From NCBI RefSeq assembly GCF_001573155.1, contig NZ_JRWG01000015.1, forward strand, positions 1-39,194: a DNA stretch of 39,194 bases, in the 5' to 3' direction. The DNA comes from Aequorivita aquimaris (lineage in GTDB: Bacteria > Bacteroidota > Bacteroidia > Flavobacteriales > Flavobacteriaceae). The notes beneath the pieces are model-generated. The model worked only from the letters and a program-made list of their open reading frames with translations. It had not been told where the DNA came from and did not search any database. The position numbers were made by a program, and so were the translations under genes. Positions 24,552 to 33,189 of this stretch are shown in pieces; positions within the stretch are counted from its first letter, which is position 1, and each line of letters starts with the position of its first letter.

Positions 24552-24632
24552 TCAAAAATAAAAATGGTAGAGAAACCAAACTTTGTATTTTTACCGAAAA
24601 AGTATCTCTAAATTTCTGTAGTCTCATATCTT

Positions 24633-26078
24633 ATGCAACCCTTACATATTCTGCTTTTAATTGTTGGTTATTTTTTGGTTTTGATTTTAGTTTCCTTTTT
24701 GACCAATAGAGGCGGAAGCAATGCCGATTTCTTTAAGGCAGGAAAACAGTCGCCATGGTATTTGGTTGCCTTTGGAATGATTGGCGCCTCGCTGAGTGGC
24801 GTTACCTTTATATCGGTTCCCGGATGGGTAGAGGCTTCAAAGTTTAGTTATTTTCAGGTTGTACTGGGCTATATTGTGGGCTATGCAGTTATTGGCACGG
24901 TGCTGCTTCCGCTGTATTACCGTTTAAATTTGACTTCAATTTATACCTATCTGGAAGGACGATTCGGGAATGCTTCCTATAAAACCGGAGCATCGTTTTT
25001 TCTGCTTTCAAGGGTAGTTGGAGCGAGTTTTCGGTTGTATTTAGTGGCGGTGGTGCTGCAAAGCCTGATTTTTGACCAAATGAATATTCCGTTTTGGGTG
25101 ACAGTTACTATCACAATTTTACTCATTTGGCTCTATACCTTCAAAAGCGGAATAAAGACAATCGTATGGACCGATACGCTGCAAACGCTGTTTATGTTAG
25201 TTGCCGTTGGCGTTTCGGTATATTATGTTTCCACAGATTTAGGTCTTTCGGGAAGCAATCTTTTCAATTTTATTGCCGATAGCGATATGAGCCAGATTTT
25301 CTTTTTTGACGATTGGAAATCGGGCGACCATTTTGTGAAACAATTTATTAGCGGTGCATTTATCGCCATAGTAATGACGGGACTGGACCAAGACATGATG
25401 CAGAAAAACCTCACCTGCCGCAATCTGAAGGATGCCCAAAAAAATATGTTTTGGTTTACTATTGTTCTGACCATCGTAAATTTTGTGTTTTTGGTTTTAG
25501 GTTTACTGCTTACGGTTTACGCAGCACAGAATGGGATTGACGCCCATAAAGACCAATTGTACCCAACGCTGGCAATGCAAAACGAATTCGGTTTTGGGGT
25601 TGCAATTCTTTTCATTTTAGGATTGATTGCCGCAGCTTACAGCAGTGCCGATAGCGCTTTGACCGCGTTGACCACCTCTTTCAGTATTGATATTTTGGGA
25701 ATTGAGAAAAAGTATGACGAAGCAAAACAGGTACGCGTTCGCAAAATGATTCACATCTTGGTTTCCTTGTTACTTATTTTGGTAATTATAATTTTCAAAT
25801 ATGTAATCGCAGATGCTTCGGTAATTGCGAAACTTTTTGTTTTTGCGGGTTATACCTACGGCCCACTTTTGGGACTTTACGCGTACGGACTTTTTACGAA
25901 ATGGAACGTAAAGGATAAATTGGTGCCCGTGGTGGCCATATTGACTCCGTTTTTGGGATATGCAATTAGCGCCCTCAGCGCGGCATACCTGAATTTCGAA
26001 TTCGGATTCTTTATACTTATCCTGAATGGCGCGCTTACCTTCTTCGGTTTAATATTGATTCGTACCCAAAAGAACTAA
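24633..26078 (+). CDS. sodium:solute symporter (SSS family)
   Basis: A 481-residue inner-membrane symporter with about 13 hydrophobic helices. SSS landmarks are ADFFKAGKQSPWYLVAFGMIGASLSGVTFIS near the N-terminus (the helix that contributes the sodium site), SRVVGASFRLYL, the mid-protein GLDQDMMQKNLTC, and AAAYSSADSALTALTTSFS, where the serines and the aspartate fit the sodium-binding helix. The substrate is not clear; sugars, sialic acid and carboxylates are all carried by this family. It is divergent from the T9SS beta-propeller gene, so a shared role in taking up cleaved products is possible. Its last 30 bases overlap the convergent CoA-binding gene. Confidence 0.9.
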   Translation: MQPLHILLLIVGYFLVLILVSFLTNRGGSNADFFKAGKQSPWYLVAFGMIGASLSGVTFISVPGWVEASKFSYFQVVLGYIVGYAVIGTVLLPLYYRLNLTSIYTYLEGRFGNASYKTGASFFLLSRVVGASFRLYLVAVVLQSLIFDQMNIPFWVTVTITILLIWLYTFKSGIKTIVWTDTLQTLFMLVAVGVSVYYVSTDLGLSGSNLFNFIADSDMSQIFFFDDWKSGDHFVKQFISGAFIAIVMTGLDQDMMQKNLTCRNLKDAQKNMFWFTIVLTIVNFVFLVLGLLLTVYAAQNGIDAHKDQLYPTLAMQNEFGFGVAILFILGLIAAAYSSADSALTALTTSFSIDILGIEKKYDEAKQVRVRKMIHILVSLLLILVIIIFKYVIADASVIAKLFVFAGYTYGPLLGLYAYGLFTKWNVKDKLVPVVAILTPFLGYAISALSAAYLNFEFGFFILILNGALTFFGLILIRTQKN

Positions 26079-26408
26079 GGTGCAGGCCACTTCAAATGCA
26101 ATATTGTTCTTTTTGAGAATTTCGTAAAATTCAGGATTTTCGGTGCCTGGATTGAAAACGACGCGTTTCGGTTTCAACGAAACGATATAATCGTAATATT
26201 CAACTTGGCGTTTCGGATTTAGATAGAGGGTTACCGTGTCAATATCTTCAAAGTGTTCCTTTTCCGTGGCAATGGTTACGCCTGCTACCTCCCCTGTTTT
26301 AAGGCCCACCGCCTCCACGGGATGCCCATATTTTACCAAACGATTTATGGCAATGTTTGAATATCTTCCCGGATTCAGGCTCGCGCCGAGTACTAATGTT
26401 TTCTTCAT
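26049..26408 (-). CDS. CoA-binding domain protein
   Basis: A 119-residue single Rossmann-fold protein of the CoA-binding (YccU-like) family. KTLVLGASLNPGRYSNIAIN is the nucleotide-binding loop, HPVEAVGLKTGEVAGV and VTLYLNPKRQVEYYDYI follow, and VVFNPGTENPEF is the second conserved block. The ATG at 26408 was chosen since the frame's upstream extension of nine codons has no family match. The 3' end overlaps the symporter gene by 30 bp on the opposite strand. The cellular role is not known. Confidence 0.85.
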   Translation of the reverse strand: MKKTLVLGASLNPGRYSNIAINRLVKYGHPVEAVGLKTGEVAGVTIATEKEHFEDIDTVTLYLNPKRQVEYYDYIVSLKPKRVVFNPGTENPEFYEILKKNNIAFEVACTLVLLGTNQY

Positions 26409-26469
26409 TCCGATAGTTTTTTTATGAAAATACAATACTCTTCAGCAAGATTTCATAAATGTTCGTTAA

Positions 26470-26622
26470 AATGAAGTGGAGCTTGAAACATTCGGAAGAT
26501 TTCAACGTCTATATAGTACTTACACTTCATTCTTTACTGCGACAATTTTTACGTTGATGGTTAGTGTTAATGATAGCAGTAAAGATTCAAACCCGGAGCA
26601 CCCGCTTCGGGTTTGTTTTTTT
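26470..26622 (+). ncRNA. candidate structured small RNA
   Basis: Three hairpins in a row on the plus strand. First, AATGAAGTG (26470-26478) pairs with CACTTCATT (26523-26531), enclosing TTGAAA (26483-26488) with TTTCAA (26500-26505). Second, TTTACTGC (26533-26540) pairs with GCAGTAAA (26576-26583). Third is the terminator at 26588-26622. No gene on the plus strand ends nearby: the symporter stops 510 bp before, and the gene between is on the other strand. An independent short transcript is the simplest reading. The 5' end and promoter are not identified, and I cannot assign an RNA family. Confidence 0.35.
26588..26622 (+). terminator. strong plus-strand intrinsic terminator without a gene
   Basis: CAAACCCG (26588-26595) and CGGGTTTG (26608-26615) form the lower stem. 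GAGC and GCTT extend it to 12 pairs (one G-T) with loop ACCC, and seven Ts follow (26616-26622). The opposite strand has no T-run. Confidence 0.85.
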
Positions 26623-26781
26623 AAACTTTTTCTAAAAAAATTGTAACAGAAAAAAATATACATCGTCTTTTATATAGAAATACGAAAACATTTGCGCCTT
26701 TAGTATGTTATACAAGGTAATATTTAATGCAATATAATGGTATTTTATTTCATTAATCATTAACATCAATCAATCACACAA

Positions 26782-29220
26782 ATGAAAACAATTTTAGTTT
26801 TGATCGCCTGCATCACCTTCGGAATACTCAATGCCGCGGCAGGCCCCACAGAAGATTCCGGTAACATCTATGGCCGGGTGACGGACAAAGTCCTAAATGA
26901 ACCTCTCCCCTATGTAACAGTAGTAGTAAAAAAATTAAATGGTGAAATTATTACTGGCGCAGTAACCGACGATGCGGGAAAATTTGAAATCCATAAAATA
27001 CCGGAAGGCCGCTGCAACATTAGCATCCAGTACATAGGCTATAAAGTATTTACCACGGAAATAAATATTACAAAAGGAAATGCAACTATTGACTTGGGCA
27101 ACATATTGTTGGAAGAAGACATTGCGTCCTTGGATGAAGTGAATATTGTAGCCGAGAGATCAACGATTGAACAACGCTTGGACAAAAAAGTAATAAACAT
27201 TGGTAAAGATTTATCTACCGCGGGACCGACTGCATCAGATATTATGAACAATTTGCCTACCGTGAGTATCGACCCACAATCTGGCGAGCTTTCCATGCGC
27301 GGCAATGAGAATGTTCGCGTAATGGTGGACGGAAAGCTCTCAAACATTCCAGTTGCCCAATTGCTAAAGCAGATTCCGTCTTCGTCAATCAAACAAATAG
27401 AGCTGATCACTAACCCTTCGGCAAAGTACAATCCCGAGGGAATGAGCGGATTGATCAACATAATTCTTCATAAAAACGTGAATGTGGGCTTTAATGGAAA
27501 TGCTTCCGTAGGGCTAACTTTTAGGGAAAACGCAAAATTCAATGCGGGCTTGGATATGAATTACCGCAATGGCAAATTTAACTTTTACACCAACCTGGGT
27601 AACAACGTTTCCAAACACGAAAACAACGGTCTCATTACGCGTTCACTCAATAATTCCAGAGAAGTAATCCACTTTTTGGATGACAGTAAATCCAATCTCT
27701 TCAAAGTGGGACTGGACTTTTACTTAAATGAAAAAAATACGCTGTCCTTTTTCACAAACCAAAACATATATGACGGAAAAGGAAATGGAAGCTCCACTAT
27801 CTTCTATCTGGATCAACCATCTCTCAACCAGGAACAGTTGTTCTTTTACGGCAATGAAAATATCGCTTCACAATATAATTTTGATTACAAAGTAAGTTTT
27901 GATGAAACTGAGCATACGTTGGAATTGGAAGCAGATTATAATGTATTTTCAAATGAAACTGATGGCAAATATGTCTTTAACGGGGCCTCACCCCTAGAAA
28001 ATTTTAAAGACAGTGATGAAACGGACCGCAGCCAACTTACCGTGAACCTCGATTATGTAAATCCGTTATCAGAAAGTTTAAAAATTGAAGCGGGTGCCGA
28101 AGCAAGACTATTTGAAACGAAGATAGATTTTGCCTCAAATGGCCAAAGCTATAACGCCAATGGCCAATTGGTGCCCACGCCTTCAACCCATTTTGAATAC
28201 GTCCGAGATATTTATTCATTTTACACTACGGTTGGAAAAACCTTTGAAAAATGGTCCTATCAATTAGGAGCGCGAATTGAAAATGTTAGCGTACAAGCCG
28301 ACACGAACAATGTACGGGCTTTTACGAATGACTACTTCCAAATATATCCCAGTGCCTTTGTAACCTATTCTCCTTCGGAAAAAAACCAGTATCAGCTTAG
28401 TTATAGTCGGAGAGTGGACCGTCCAGGACTTGATCAGGTAAATCCTATTCGCGAGTTTAGCACGCCATTGATTTCTTCTTACGGAAATATCAATCTTGAG
28501 CCTCAGTTTACCAATTCCATAGAGGCCAATTACACAAGAAACTTAGATGTGGGCAGCATTACCGCAGGCATTTTTTATCGCATTGTGGATAACGAAATAA
28601 ACCGAGCCATTCTTGTGGACCGCACAAATCTAGATCGCTCCATATTAACTTTCCAAAATTTTGAAAGCACTGACTCCTACGGACTCGAAATTTCGGGAAA
28701 TTATAAACCTACCAAGTGGTGGAGTGTCAACAGCAGTTTTGAACTCTATAAGAAAACCCAAAAAGGAATCACCGAAATTTTTGAAAATCCTACGGGAACG
28801 CCTGCAGTAGAAGATATAGTCACCCAAGTTGCGGAAGTTGATAACGTATCATGGAATGTGCGAATGATGAATAATTTCACCGTCACAAAAAATCTTACGT
28901 TCTCCGCTTTCGGATTGTACCGCGCTAAGAACAAAGGCATTCAGTTTGAATCGGAACCACGTTATTTCGTTAATCTGGGCGCACGATACAGCTTATGGGA
29001 AGGCCGAGGAACTTTCAGCGTAAATTACAACGATGTTTTTGATTCCATGAAATTTGCCTTCAGCGGTGATACGCCTTATCCACAGAGCGGTGAATTCAAA
29101 AATGAAAGCAACACCATTTACGTGGGATTAACCTATAGATTTGGCGGCGGAAACTATCGCGCAAAAAGCCGAAAAAATAGAGATGATAACACATCATCCG
29201 GTGGCGGAGGGCTGTTTTAA
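26782..29220 (+). CDS. TonB-dependent-receptor-like outer-membrane barrel protein
   Basis: An 812-residue outer-membrane protein. After a signal peptide (about 1-20, ending NAAAG) comes a carboxypeptidase-like regulatory domain (about 28-115: IYGRVTDKVLNEPLPYVTVV, ITGAVTDDAGKFEIHKIPEG). The plug follows (about 120-230, with LDEVNIVAERSTIEQRLDKK, RVMVDGKLSNIPVAQLLKQI and LITNPSAKYNPEGMSGLINI). The rest is the beta-barrel of the OMP_b-brl_3 type, ending in a Gly-rich tail SGGGGLF. No SusD-like partner is adjacent, which argues against a classical polysaccharide locus. The ligand is unknown. Confidence 0.9.
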   Translation: MKTILVLIACITFGILNAAAGPTEDSGNIYGRVTDKVLNEPLPYVTVVVKKLNGEIITGAVTDDAGKFEIHKIPEGRCNISIQYIGYKVFTTEINITKGNATIDLGNILLEEDIASLDEVNIVAERSTIEQRLDKKVINIGKDLSTAGPTASDIMNNLPTVSIDPQSGELSMRGNENVRVMVDGKLSNIPVAQLLKQIPSSSIKQIELITNPSAKYNPEGMSGLINIILHKNVNVGFNGNASVGLTFRENAKFNAGLDMNYRNGKFNFYTNLGNNVSKHENNGLITRSLNNSREVIHFLDDSKSNLFKVGLDFYLNEKNTLSFFTNQNIYDGKGNGSSTIFYLDQPSLNQEQLFFYGNENIASQYNFDYKVSFDETEHTLELEADYNVFSNETDGKYVFNGASPLENFKDSDETDRSQLTVNLDYVNPLSESLKIEAGAEARLFETKIDFASNGQSYNANGQLVPTPSTHFEYVRDIYSFYTTVGKTFEKWSYQLGARIENVSVQADTNNVRAFTNDYFQIYPSAFVTYSPSEKNQYQLSYSRRVDRPGLDQVNPIREFSTPLISSYGNINLEPQFTNSIEANYTRNLDVGSITAGIFYRIVDNEINRAILVDRTNLDRSILTFQNFESTDSYGLEISGNYKPTKWWSVNSSFELYKKTQKGITEIFENPTGTPAVEDIVTQVAEVDNVSWNVRMMNNFTVTKNLTFSAFGLYRAKNKGIQFESEPRYFVNLGARYSLWEGRGTFSVNYNDVFDSMKFAFSGDTPYPQSGEFKNESNTIYVGLTYRFGGGNYRAKSRKNRDDNTSSGGGGLF

Positions 29221-29362
29221 ACCGTTATTCTTTTGTTAAAAAAGATTTCGTAATGAAACTAATATAGATTTCAACTCGTCTATTAAGTACAATACCTAAA
29301 ATTTCATTTTATAATTTATTTGAATTAGCCTTTTAACGAATTATACCTTTTTTAGGTAAAAC

Positions 29363-29393
29363 AAAAGCCTTTCAGTTTTCCTGAAAGGCTTTT
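29363..29393. terminator. bidirectional terminator between receptor and KAS III genes
   Basis: AAAAGCCTTTCAG (29363-29375) and CTGAAAGGCTTTT (29381-29393) form a perfect 13-bp stem with a 5-nt loop and A/T runs on both sides, between two convergent genes. Confidence 0.9.
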
Positions 29394-29415
29394 TATATTT
29401 TCAACCGAAGCATTA

Positions 29416-30423
29416 TTACCATCTAATAATAGCACTTCCCCAAGTGAAGCCACTCCCGAAGGCTGCCAAAACCACCAAATCGCCTTCTTTGATTTTTCCT
29501 TCTTCCCACGCTTCCGTCAGTGCGATTGGAATGGATGCTGCCGTAGTGTTTCCGTATTTTTGAATGTTGTTGAAAACCTGCTCGTCGGTCAATTTCATTT
29601 TTTGTTGAATGAATTGCGAAATGCGAAGGTTGGCCTGATGCGGAATCAACATATCAATATCTTCAACCTTCAAATTATTGGCCTCCAACCCTTCCTGAAT
29701 AACCTCAGCAAAACGAACAATGGCGTGCTTAAACACAAACTGTCCGTTCATCACCGGATAATACGGGATGTCTTCCTGTGGGTTTTCGGCAATTATTTCC
29801 GGCACCCAATGTTCGGTGCTCGGCCCTTTTAGCGAAAGTTCGTTTTTATGTTGCCCTTCGCTGTGAAGATGGGTGGAGAGAATACCGCCTTTTCCGGTTT
29901 CATTTCTGGAAACCACCGCTGCCCCGGCGCCGTCGCCAAAAATGACCGACACATTTCTGCCGCGCGTGGTCATATCCAGTCCGCCGCTGTGGTTTTCACT
30001 TCCAATTACCAAAACGTTTTTGTACATCCCTGTTTTCACAAATTGATCCGCAACCGAAAGCGCATACACAAAACCACTGCACTGGTTGCGCACGTCTAAG
30101 GCAGGAATGGTCCGCATCCCCATCATTTCCTGCACTTCCACTCCACCGCCCGGAAAATACATATCTGGACTCAGTGTGGCAAAAACGATCATATCTATAT
30201 CGTTTGGCTTAAGTTTGGCACGATCCAAAGCAATAGTTGAAGCTTTTACTGCCATTACTGAAGTGGAGTTGCCATCGCCCTTTTTTATATGTCTTCGCTC
30301 TTTAATACCCGTACGTTCCTGGATCCACGCATCGTTGGTATCCATTAACTTTGAAAGGTCGTCATTGGTAACCACATTTTCGGGCACATAATATCCTAAA
30401 CCGGTAATTTTTGAAGTGTACAT
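29416..30423 (-). CDS. fabH: 3-oxoacyl-ACP synthase III (KAS III)
   Basis: A 335-residue KAS III-type condensing enzyme that joins an acyl-CoA starter to malonyl-ACP to begin fatty acid synthesis. The catalytic triad is C115 (RNQCSGFVYA), H262 (IPHQANLRI) and N292 (YGNTTAASIP). TNDAWIQERTGIKERR marks the N-terminus and GSGFTWGSAIIRW the C-terminus. It stands alone; in many Bacteroidota another fabH copy is beside plsX and rpmF, so this could be a second paralogue with a preference for branched or other starters. That is an inference from position. Confidence 0.9.
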   Translation of the reverse strand: MYTSKITGLGYYVPENVVTNDDLSKLMDTNDAWIQERTGIKERRHIKKGDGNSTSVMAVKASTIALDRAKLKPNDIDMIVFATLSPDMYFPGGGVEVQEMMGMRTIPALDVRNQCSGFVYALSVADQFVKTGMYKNVLVIGSENHSGGLDMTTRGRNVSVIFGDGAGAAVVSRNETGKGGILSTHLHSEGQHKNELSLKGPSTEHWVPEIIAENPQEDIPYYPVMNGQFVFKHAIVRFAEVIQEGLEANNLKVEDIDMLIPHQANLRISQFIQQKMKLTDEQVFNNIQKYGNTTAASIPIALTEAWEEGKIKEGDLVVLAAFGSGFTWGSAIIRW

Positions 30424-30524
30424 TTAATTCAATTTAAAATAGTTCCGAAAGATAACCATATACCGCTTTTAAAGGAAACAAAACTCAGTTTATATAGTAT
30501 GCGTGCATAGCAAATACGTTCTCC

Positions 30525-30532
30525 TAAATTTG
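30525..30532 (+). promoter_or_regulatory. -7 box before the second S9 peptidase
   Basis: TAAATTTG matches TAnnTTTG and lies 29 bp before the ATG at 30562; a second near match TATCTTTA follows at 30535-30542. Confidence 0.45.
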
Positions 30533-30561
30533 AATATCTTTAGAACTTAAATTTTACACTT

Positions 30562-33015
30562 ATGAAAAAACTCATCGCCATTGTTACCCTTCTCCTGCTA
30601 TCAGGAAATTTTATTGCACAGGAAAAACTCACCTATCAAAAACCGCCAAAGGAAATTCTGGAGCTTGTGGACGCGCCCTTGGCCCCTTCCGTTTGGATTG
30701 ACAGCAATGGTGAAAATGTGGTCCTTTTTTATCGCGATGCATATAAATCTATCGCGGAGCTTTCCGAAGCTGAATTGCGGTTGGGCGGGCTTCGGATAAA
30801 TCCAAAAACCAACATCGGTAGCCGAACCCGGTTTTACAACAATATAAAAGTGAAAAAGGCTTCCGAAAAAGATGCTCGGCAAGTAGCGGGAATTCCCAAC
30901 AATCCACGGCTTTCAAACTTTACCATTTCACCCGACCAAAAAATGGTTGCCTTTTTGAATACGGTGGAAGATGGCGTACAGCTTTGGCTGGCAGATATTG
31001 AAAACGGCACCGCCAAACAACTGAGCACTTTAAAGGTAAATGCTAATATGGGCGACCCGATCAATTGGTTTAAGGACGGCAGCGCGTTGTTGGTAAATGT
31101 AATTCCGAAGGATAGAAAGGAACTGATAAACACAGACAAAGCAGTTCCCGATGGCCCGACCATTACCGTAAGCGGTGGTGAAAAGGCCCAAAACAGAACC
31201 TATCAGGATTTGCTCAGTAGCCCAAACGACGAATTTAACTTTGAGCAATTGGCGCTTTCGGAAATAAAAAAGATTTCATTGGACGGAAAAGTTGCCGATT
31301 TTCTTCCTACCGCTATGTACGACGAGCTTGATTTTTCGCCCGATGGCAATTATGTAATGGTAAATACCATTAAAAGACCCTTCTCCTATATTGTGCCTTA
31401 CAACCGTTTTCCATTTGAAACCAATATTTATAGCAAAGAAGGGAAACTCATTCAAAAAGTGAACGATGTACCGCTGAACGAAGTAGAACCGAAAGGTTTT
31501 ATGGCAACCCGAATGGGCAAAAGAAGAATGGATTGGCGCGCCGATAAACCCGCAACCATTTATTGGGCCGAGGCATTGGACAAAGGCGATCCGGAAGTAA
31601 AAGTGGACTATCGCGATGCCGTTTACCAATTGGAAGCTCCATTCAACGGAAAGGAAAAACTGCTTTTGAAAACCATAAACCGCTATTCAGGAATTACTTG
31701 GGGGAACGATAACCTTGCAATTGCTTCGGATTATTGGTGGAACGACCGGAATACAAAATCCTATCTGTTCAATCCTTCAAATGCTTCGGAAACGCCAAAG
31801 ATTATTTTTGATAGAAATTATCAGGACAGATATAACGACCCTGGCAATTTTGTAACCGCCCGAAACGATTTTGACGAAAGGGTTCTCGAAATGGTTGACG
31901 GCAACGCCTTTCTGATGGGCGATGGCTTTTCGGACAAGGGACAGTTTCCGTTTGTGGATGAATTCAACTTAAAAACACAAAAGACGAAACGCATCTACCA
32001 GTCCGAATATACCGATAAGCTGGAAAATCTGAATTCCGCAATCGATATGAAAAAAGGGAAGATTTTAGTGCGGATAGAATCGCAGAACGAATACCCCAAT
32101 TATTACTTCAGAAATATTAAAAAGAAGAATGATTTAACGCCAGTTACATCATTTGAAAATCCTTTTAAGAGCATCCAAAATGTACACAAGGAAGTGATTA
32201 CTTACAAACGCGACGACGGCTTGGAGCTTGAGGGCACTTTGTACTTGCCAATTGGGTACGACAAAGAAAAGAAAGAAAAAATGCCGATGCTTCTTTGGGC
32301 CTATCCACGCGAATTTAAGGACAAAAACAGCGCGTCGCAAAACACGACCAACCCGAATGAATTTATTTACCCATATTACGGCTCGCCTATTTATTGGGTA
32401 ACCCAGGGCTATGTGGTTTTGGACGATGCTGCATTCCCAATTGTGGGCGAAGGTGATGAAGAGCCTAACGATACCTTTAGGACCCAATTGGTTGGCAACG
32501 CCAAAGCTGCCATTGATGCCGTTGACAAAATGGGCTATATCGATAGAAATCGTGTAGGCGTAGGTGGCCATTCCTACGGCGCGTTTATGGTTGCAAATTT
32601 GTTGAGCCACTCCGATCTTTTTGCTGCTGGAATAGCCCGAAGCGGTGCATACAATAGAACCCTTACGCCTTTTGGTTTCCAAAGTGAGGAACGCAGCTAT
32701 TGGGATTCGCCCGAAACCTATAATACCATGTCACCTTTTATGCACGCCGACAAAATGAAGACGCCACTGTTGCTCATCCACGGGGAAGCTGATAATAACT
32801 CAGGCACCTATCCGCTACAAAGCGAGCGTTATTTCAATGCTTTAAAAGGTTTGGGAGCAACGGCAAGACTGGTTATGCTGCCGAAGGAAAGCCACGGCTA
32901 CAGTGCAAAGGAGAGCATTTTGCACGTACTATGGGAACAGGATCAATGGCTAGACAAATACGTAAAAAACAAAAATGAAAACCCGGTAAACGTTTCCGAA
33001 GAAATGAAGCAATAG
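30562..33015 (+). CDS. secreted S9 family peptidase (prolyl-oligopeptidase/glutamyl type)
   Basis: An 817-residue S9 serine peptidase with a signal peptide (1-19, ending NFIAQ). A beta-propeller fills about 40-520 (FTISPDQKMVAFLNTVEDG, LDFSPDGNYVMVNT). The hydrolase domain has GTLYLPIGYDKEKKEKMPML, nucleophile S671 in GGHSYGAFMVANLL, D744 in HGEADNNSG and H778 in KESHGYS. The long N-terminus and the GEADNN / ESHGYSA pattern resemble plant glutamyl peptidase-like S9 enzymes more than DPP IV, differing from the other S9 gene in this window (11404-13302). It probably degrades peptides in the periplasm. Confidence 0.9.
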   Translation: MKKLIAIVTLLLLSGNFIAQEKLTYQKPPKEILELVDAPLAPSVWIDSNGENVVLFYRDAYKSIAELSEAELRLGGLRINPKTNIGSRTRFYNNIKVKKASEKDARQVAGIPNNPRLSNFTISPDQKMVAFLNTVEDGVQLWLADIENGTAKQLSTLKVNANMGDPINWFKDGSALLVNVIPKDRKELINTDKAVPDGPTITVSGGEKAQNRTYQDLLSSPNDEFNFEQLALSEIKKISLDGKVADFLPTAMYDELDFSPDGNYVMVNTIKRPFSYIVPYNRFPFETNIYSKEGKLIQKVNDVPLNEVEPKGFMATRMGKRRMDWRADKPATIYWAEALDKGDPEVKVDYRDAVYQLEAPFNGKEKLLLKTINRYSGITWGNDNLAIASDYWWNDRNTKSYLFNPSNASETPKIIFDRNYQDRYNDPGNFVTARNDFDERVLEMVDGNAFLMGDGFSDKGQFPFVDEFNLKTQKTKRIYQSEYTDKLENLNSAIDMKKGKILVRIESQNEYPNYYFRNIKKKNDLTPVTSFENPFKSIQNVHKEVITYKRDDGLELEGTLYLPIGYDKEKKEKMPMLLWAYPREFKDKNSASQNTTNPNEFIYPYYGSPIYWVTQGYVVLDDAAFPIVGEGDEEPNDTFRTQLVGNAKAAIDAVDKMGYIDRNRVGVGGHSYGAFMVANLLSHSDLFAAGIARSGAYNRTLTPFGFQSEERSYWDSPETYNTMSPFMHADKMKTPLLLIHGEADNNSGTYPLQSERYFNALKGLGATARLVMLPKESHGYSAKESILHVLWEQDQWLDKYVKNKNENPVNVSEEMKQ

Positions 33016-33025
33016 CTTAAAATAC

Positions 33026-33053
33026 AAAAAAAGGGCGCATAAAATGCGCCCTT
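33026..33053 (-). terminator. intrinsic terminator for minus-strand transcripts
   Basis: AAGGGCGCAT (33031-33040) and ATGCGCCCTT (33044-33053) form a perfect 10-bp stem with a 3-nt loop. On the minus strand seven Ts follow (33032-33026). It ends the ABC1 kinase transcript, and possibly a short RNA started at 33130. Confidence 0.85.
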
Positions 33054-33128
33054 CTTAAACAACCTAACCAATTAAATAATAGAATATTTTTACTTTTTCA
33101 TAGCAATTTAATATTCGATTACTCCCTG

Positions 33129-33178
33129 TAAAGATACCACACTTTGTTTAGTGTAATTGTTAAAGGATTAAACAAAGT
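33129..33178 (-). promoter_or_regulatory. second copy of the operator/promoter element
   Basis: ACTTTGTTTA (33141-33150) and TAAACAAAGT (33169-33178) are exact inverted repeats 18 nt apart, with TATCTTTA (minus strand, 33136-33129) next to them. The layout copies that of the element in front of the TetR gene (35226-35275). No gene begins after it; a transcript would run about 95 nt to the terminator at 33026. Confidence 0.45.
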
Positions 33179-33189
33179 TTTGTTAAAGT

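Larger units (their letters stand above)
26409..26781. other. 373-bp gene-free stretch with RNA-like structure
   Basis: Contains no convincing reading frame. 26470-26622 holds three consecutive inverted repeats, the last a strong plus-strand terminator (see ncRNA entry). 26623-26781 is AT-rich and must carry the promoter of the outer-membrane receptor gene, but no clear TAnnTTTG box is visible there. Confidence 0.6.

Noticed and set aside
24499-24627. 43-codon upstream extension of the T9SS protein
   Set aside because: A clear signal peptide starts at 24498, and the -7 promoter box lies within the extension.
26782-29220. Polysaccharide utilisation locus (SusC/SusD pair)
   Set aside because: No SusD-like lipoprotein or glycoside hydrolase lies next to the receptor.
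32149-32682. 177-codon open frame opposite the S9 peptidase
   Set aside because: It is a shadow of the catalytic domain coding strand, with no recognisable motif.
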